NCBI GenBank assembly: GCA_023393715.1
Contig: JAEXCD010000016.1
Coordinates: 1 to 14,300 of the forward strand
DNA from: Bacillota bacterium
Lineage (GTDB): Bacteria; Bacillota; Clostridia; Tissierellales; Peptoniphilaceae
DNA: 14,300 nt
Direction: 5' to 3'
The notes beneath the pieces are model-generated. The model searched no databases. It was given only the letters and a program-made list of their open reading frames with translations, and had not been told where the DNA came from. The stretch's first letter is position 1. Every line of letters begins with the position of its first letter. Below are positions 13,387 through 14,300 of this stretch, in pieces. Both the position numbers and the translations under genes were made by a program.

Positions 13387-14300
13387 TTACCTTTGAGCCG
13401 TCGACTCACGCGCAACCACTTCTGTCGGAAGGAATACGGTCTCGGTCATCGGTTCGTCGTTTTGCAGAATTTTCGTCAAAAGACGCATTGCCACTGCGCC
13501 AATATCGTAATACGGCTCGAGCACCGTCGTCAACCTCGGGCGGAATAAAGAGCCGATATCCGAATTGCCGAATCCCGCTACGGAAACGTCCTCGGGAACG
13601 CGGATATTGTGATCGTAGCAATAGTTCAGAATTCCGATCGCCATCGCATCCGTCTCCGCTAAAATCGCCGAAATTTTTCCGGCGCGAACCGCTCCCTCAT
13701 ATTCCTGCAGAACCGCATAACCGTCGCCCGCCTGAGCTCCCGTGGCCTCGATTACGCGCGTGCGGTAGGACTGAGCGCGCATCGCTTCCTCGTATCCGAC
13801 GCGTTTGCTCTCCGAAATATCGTAATTCGAACGCGCCTTGATATACAAAATATCCTTGTGCCCCAGTCGGATCAGAAAATCGGTAATATTGGACATCGCC
13901 GCGCGATAATCGACCGTGACCGTTCGATAGTCATTCGACTTATAGAAGCGATCCAGCAACAGATAGGGCAGGTTGTACTCCCGAATCTTGACGATGATCT
14001 CGGCTTCGATGTTTTCCGCCAGAATAATGACGCCCTCAACCTGCTTGCGGTACAGGAAATCGACGGCCTTCTTTTCTGCATTGAAATCGCCGTACGTGCT
14101 GGACAGCAGAATATCATAGTTGTACATCTTGCCGATTTCTTCGACGCCGCGAATCATCTGCGCCATATACTCAATGCCGATATCCTTCACCAAAATGCCA
14201 ATGGAATTTGATTTCTTCATAACAAGGCTTCGGGCGAGTTCATTTGGCTTAAATCCAAGCTTATTGATGGCATCGACGACCTTCCGCTCCGCCTCCGGAC
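13387..14300 (-). CDS. ccpA: LacI-family transcriptional regulator, CcpA-like (5' end outside the window)
   Basis: 303 residues are visible and the frame runs open through the right edge, so about the first 30 residues are missing. The visible N-terminus is the end of a LacI-type DNA-binding domain: PEAERKVVDAINKLGFKPN then ELARSLV, including the hinge helix. The ATG at 14220 is internal and not the start. The periplasmic-binding-protein-like domain follows (SIGILVKDIG through VDGVI-type strand QVEGVIIL). The C-terminus carries YDIGAVAMRLLTK, nearly word for word that of B. subtilis CcpA, and the inferred total length of about 333 fits. CcpA binds HPr-Ser46-P to control carbon catabolite genes; its place right before ptsH supports this. 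A CcpA paralogue with another effector remains possible. Confidence 0.82.
   Translation of the reverse strand, partial: PEAERKVVDAINKLGFKPNELARSLVMKKSNSIGILVKDIGIEYMAQMIRGVEEIGKMYNYDILLSSTYGDFNAEKKAVDFLYRKQVEGVIILAENIEAEIIVKIREYNLPYLLLDRFYKSNDYRTVTVDYRAAMSNITDFLIRLGHKDILYIKARSNYDISESKRVGYEEAMRAQSYRTRVIEATGAQAGDGYAVLQEYEGAVRAGKISAILAETDAMAIGILNYCYDHNIRVPEDVSVAGFGNSDIGSLFRPRLTTVLEPYYDIGAVAMRLLTKILQNDEPMTETVFLPTEVVARESTAQR

Noticed and set aside
14140..14220. Start of the LacI-family gene at the ATG at 14220
   Set aside because: The frame stays open to 14300 and encodes the end of a LacI DNA-binding domain, so this Met is internal and the gene is cut by the window edge.

Overview
The window looks like chromosomal core DNA of a Gram-positive, probably anaerobic member of the Bacillota (Firmicutes; Clostridia or Tissierellia-like). 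The evidence is YitT and CvfB family proteins, an HPr with both His15 and Ser46 sites, a CcpA-like LacI regulator beside ptsH and ptsI, strong AGGAGG-type ribosome sites, and an Adc/Znu-type zinc system with a lipoprotein binding component. By eye the base composition is moderately GC-rich and even. I see no insertion sequence, phage gene, tRNA, rRNA or CRISPR array. Genus cannot be told from this sequence.

Layout. All genes but one lie on the minus strand, in four units. (1) Positions 75-4063: yitT-type membrane protein, cvfB (S1-domain RNA-binding protein), a cytosolic parvulin PPIase, and pepD dipeptidase, tightly packed with ATGA-type overlaps. (2) Positions 4189-6706: the zinc ABC importer (binding lipoprotein, ATPase, permease). 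A Fur/Zur-family regulator at 6848-7282 diverges on the plus strand. The 141-base gap between them holds two opposed promoters and a 17-base palindrome that sits just downstream of the importer's -10. (3) Positions 7334-10112: an ArsR-family repressor followed by an 817-residue fusion of CoA-disulfide reductase, rhodanese, TusA and DsrE-like domains, with a perfect 24-base AT-only palindrome over the predicted -10. (4) Positions 10315-14300: a CcpA-like regulator (cut by the right edge), ptsH (HPr), ptsI (Enzyme I) and a kinase-fold protein that seems to lack catalytic residues.

How they work together. Unit 4 joins the general PTS phosphocarriers to the regulator that in Firmicutes normally reads HPr-Ser46-P. 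A hairpin with a T-run lies between ptsH and ptsI and could set HPr above Enzyme I. Unit 3 reads as a self-contained persulfide/thiol module with its own repressor. Unit 2 is a standard zinc-starvation uptake system with its repressor next door. Unit 1 is a housekeeping set. Its likely promoter has its -35 hexamer in the loop of the zinc operon's terminator.

Most interesting points: the four-part sulfur-transfer fusion with its palindrome and an A9 tract before the last domain; the apparent pseudokinase after ptsI; the ptsH/ptsI attenuator-like hairpin; and the terminator/promoter overlap before yitT. Nothing proves a wholly new system. The sulfur module and the pseudokinase are the best leads.
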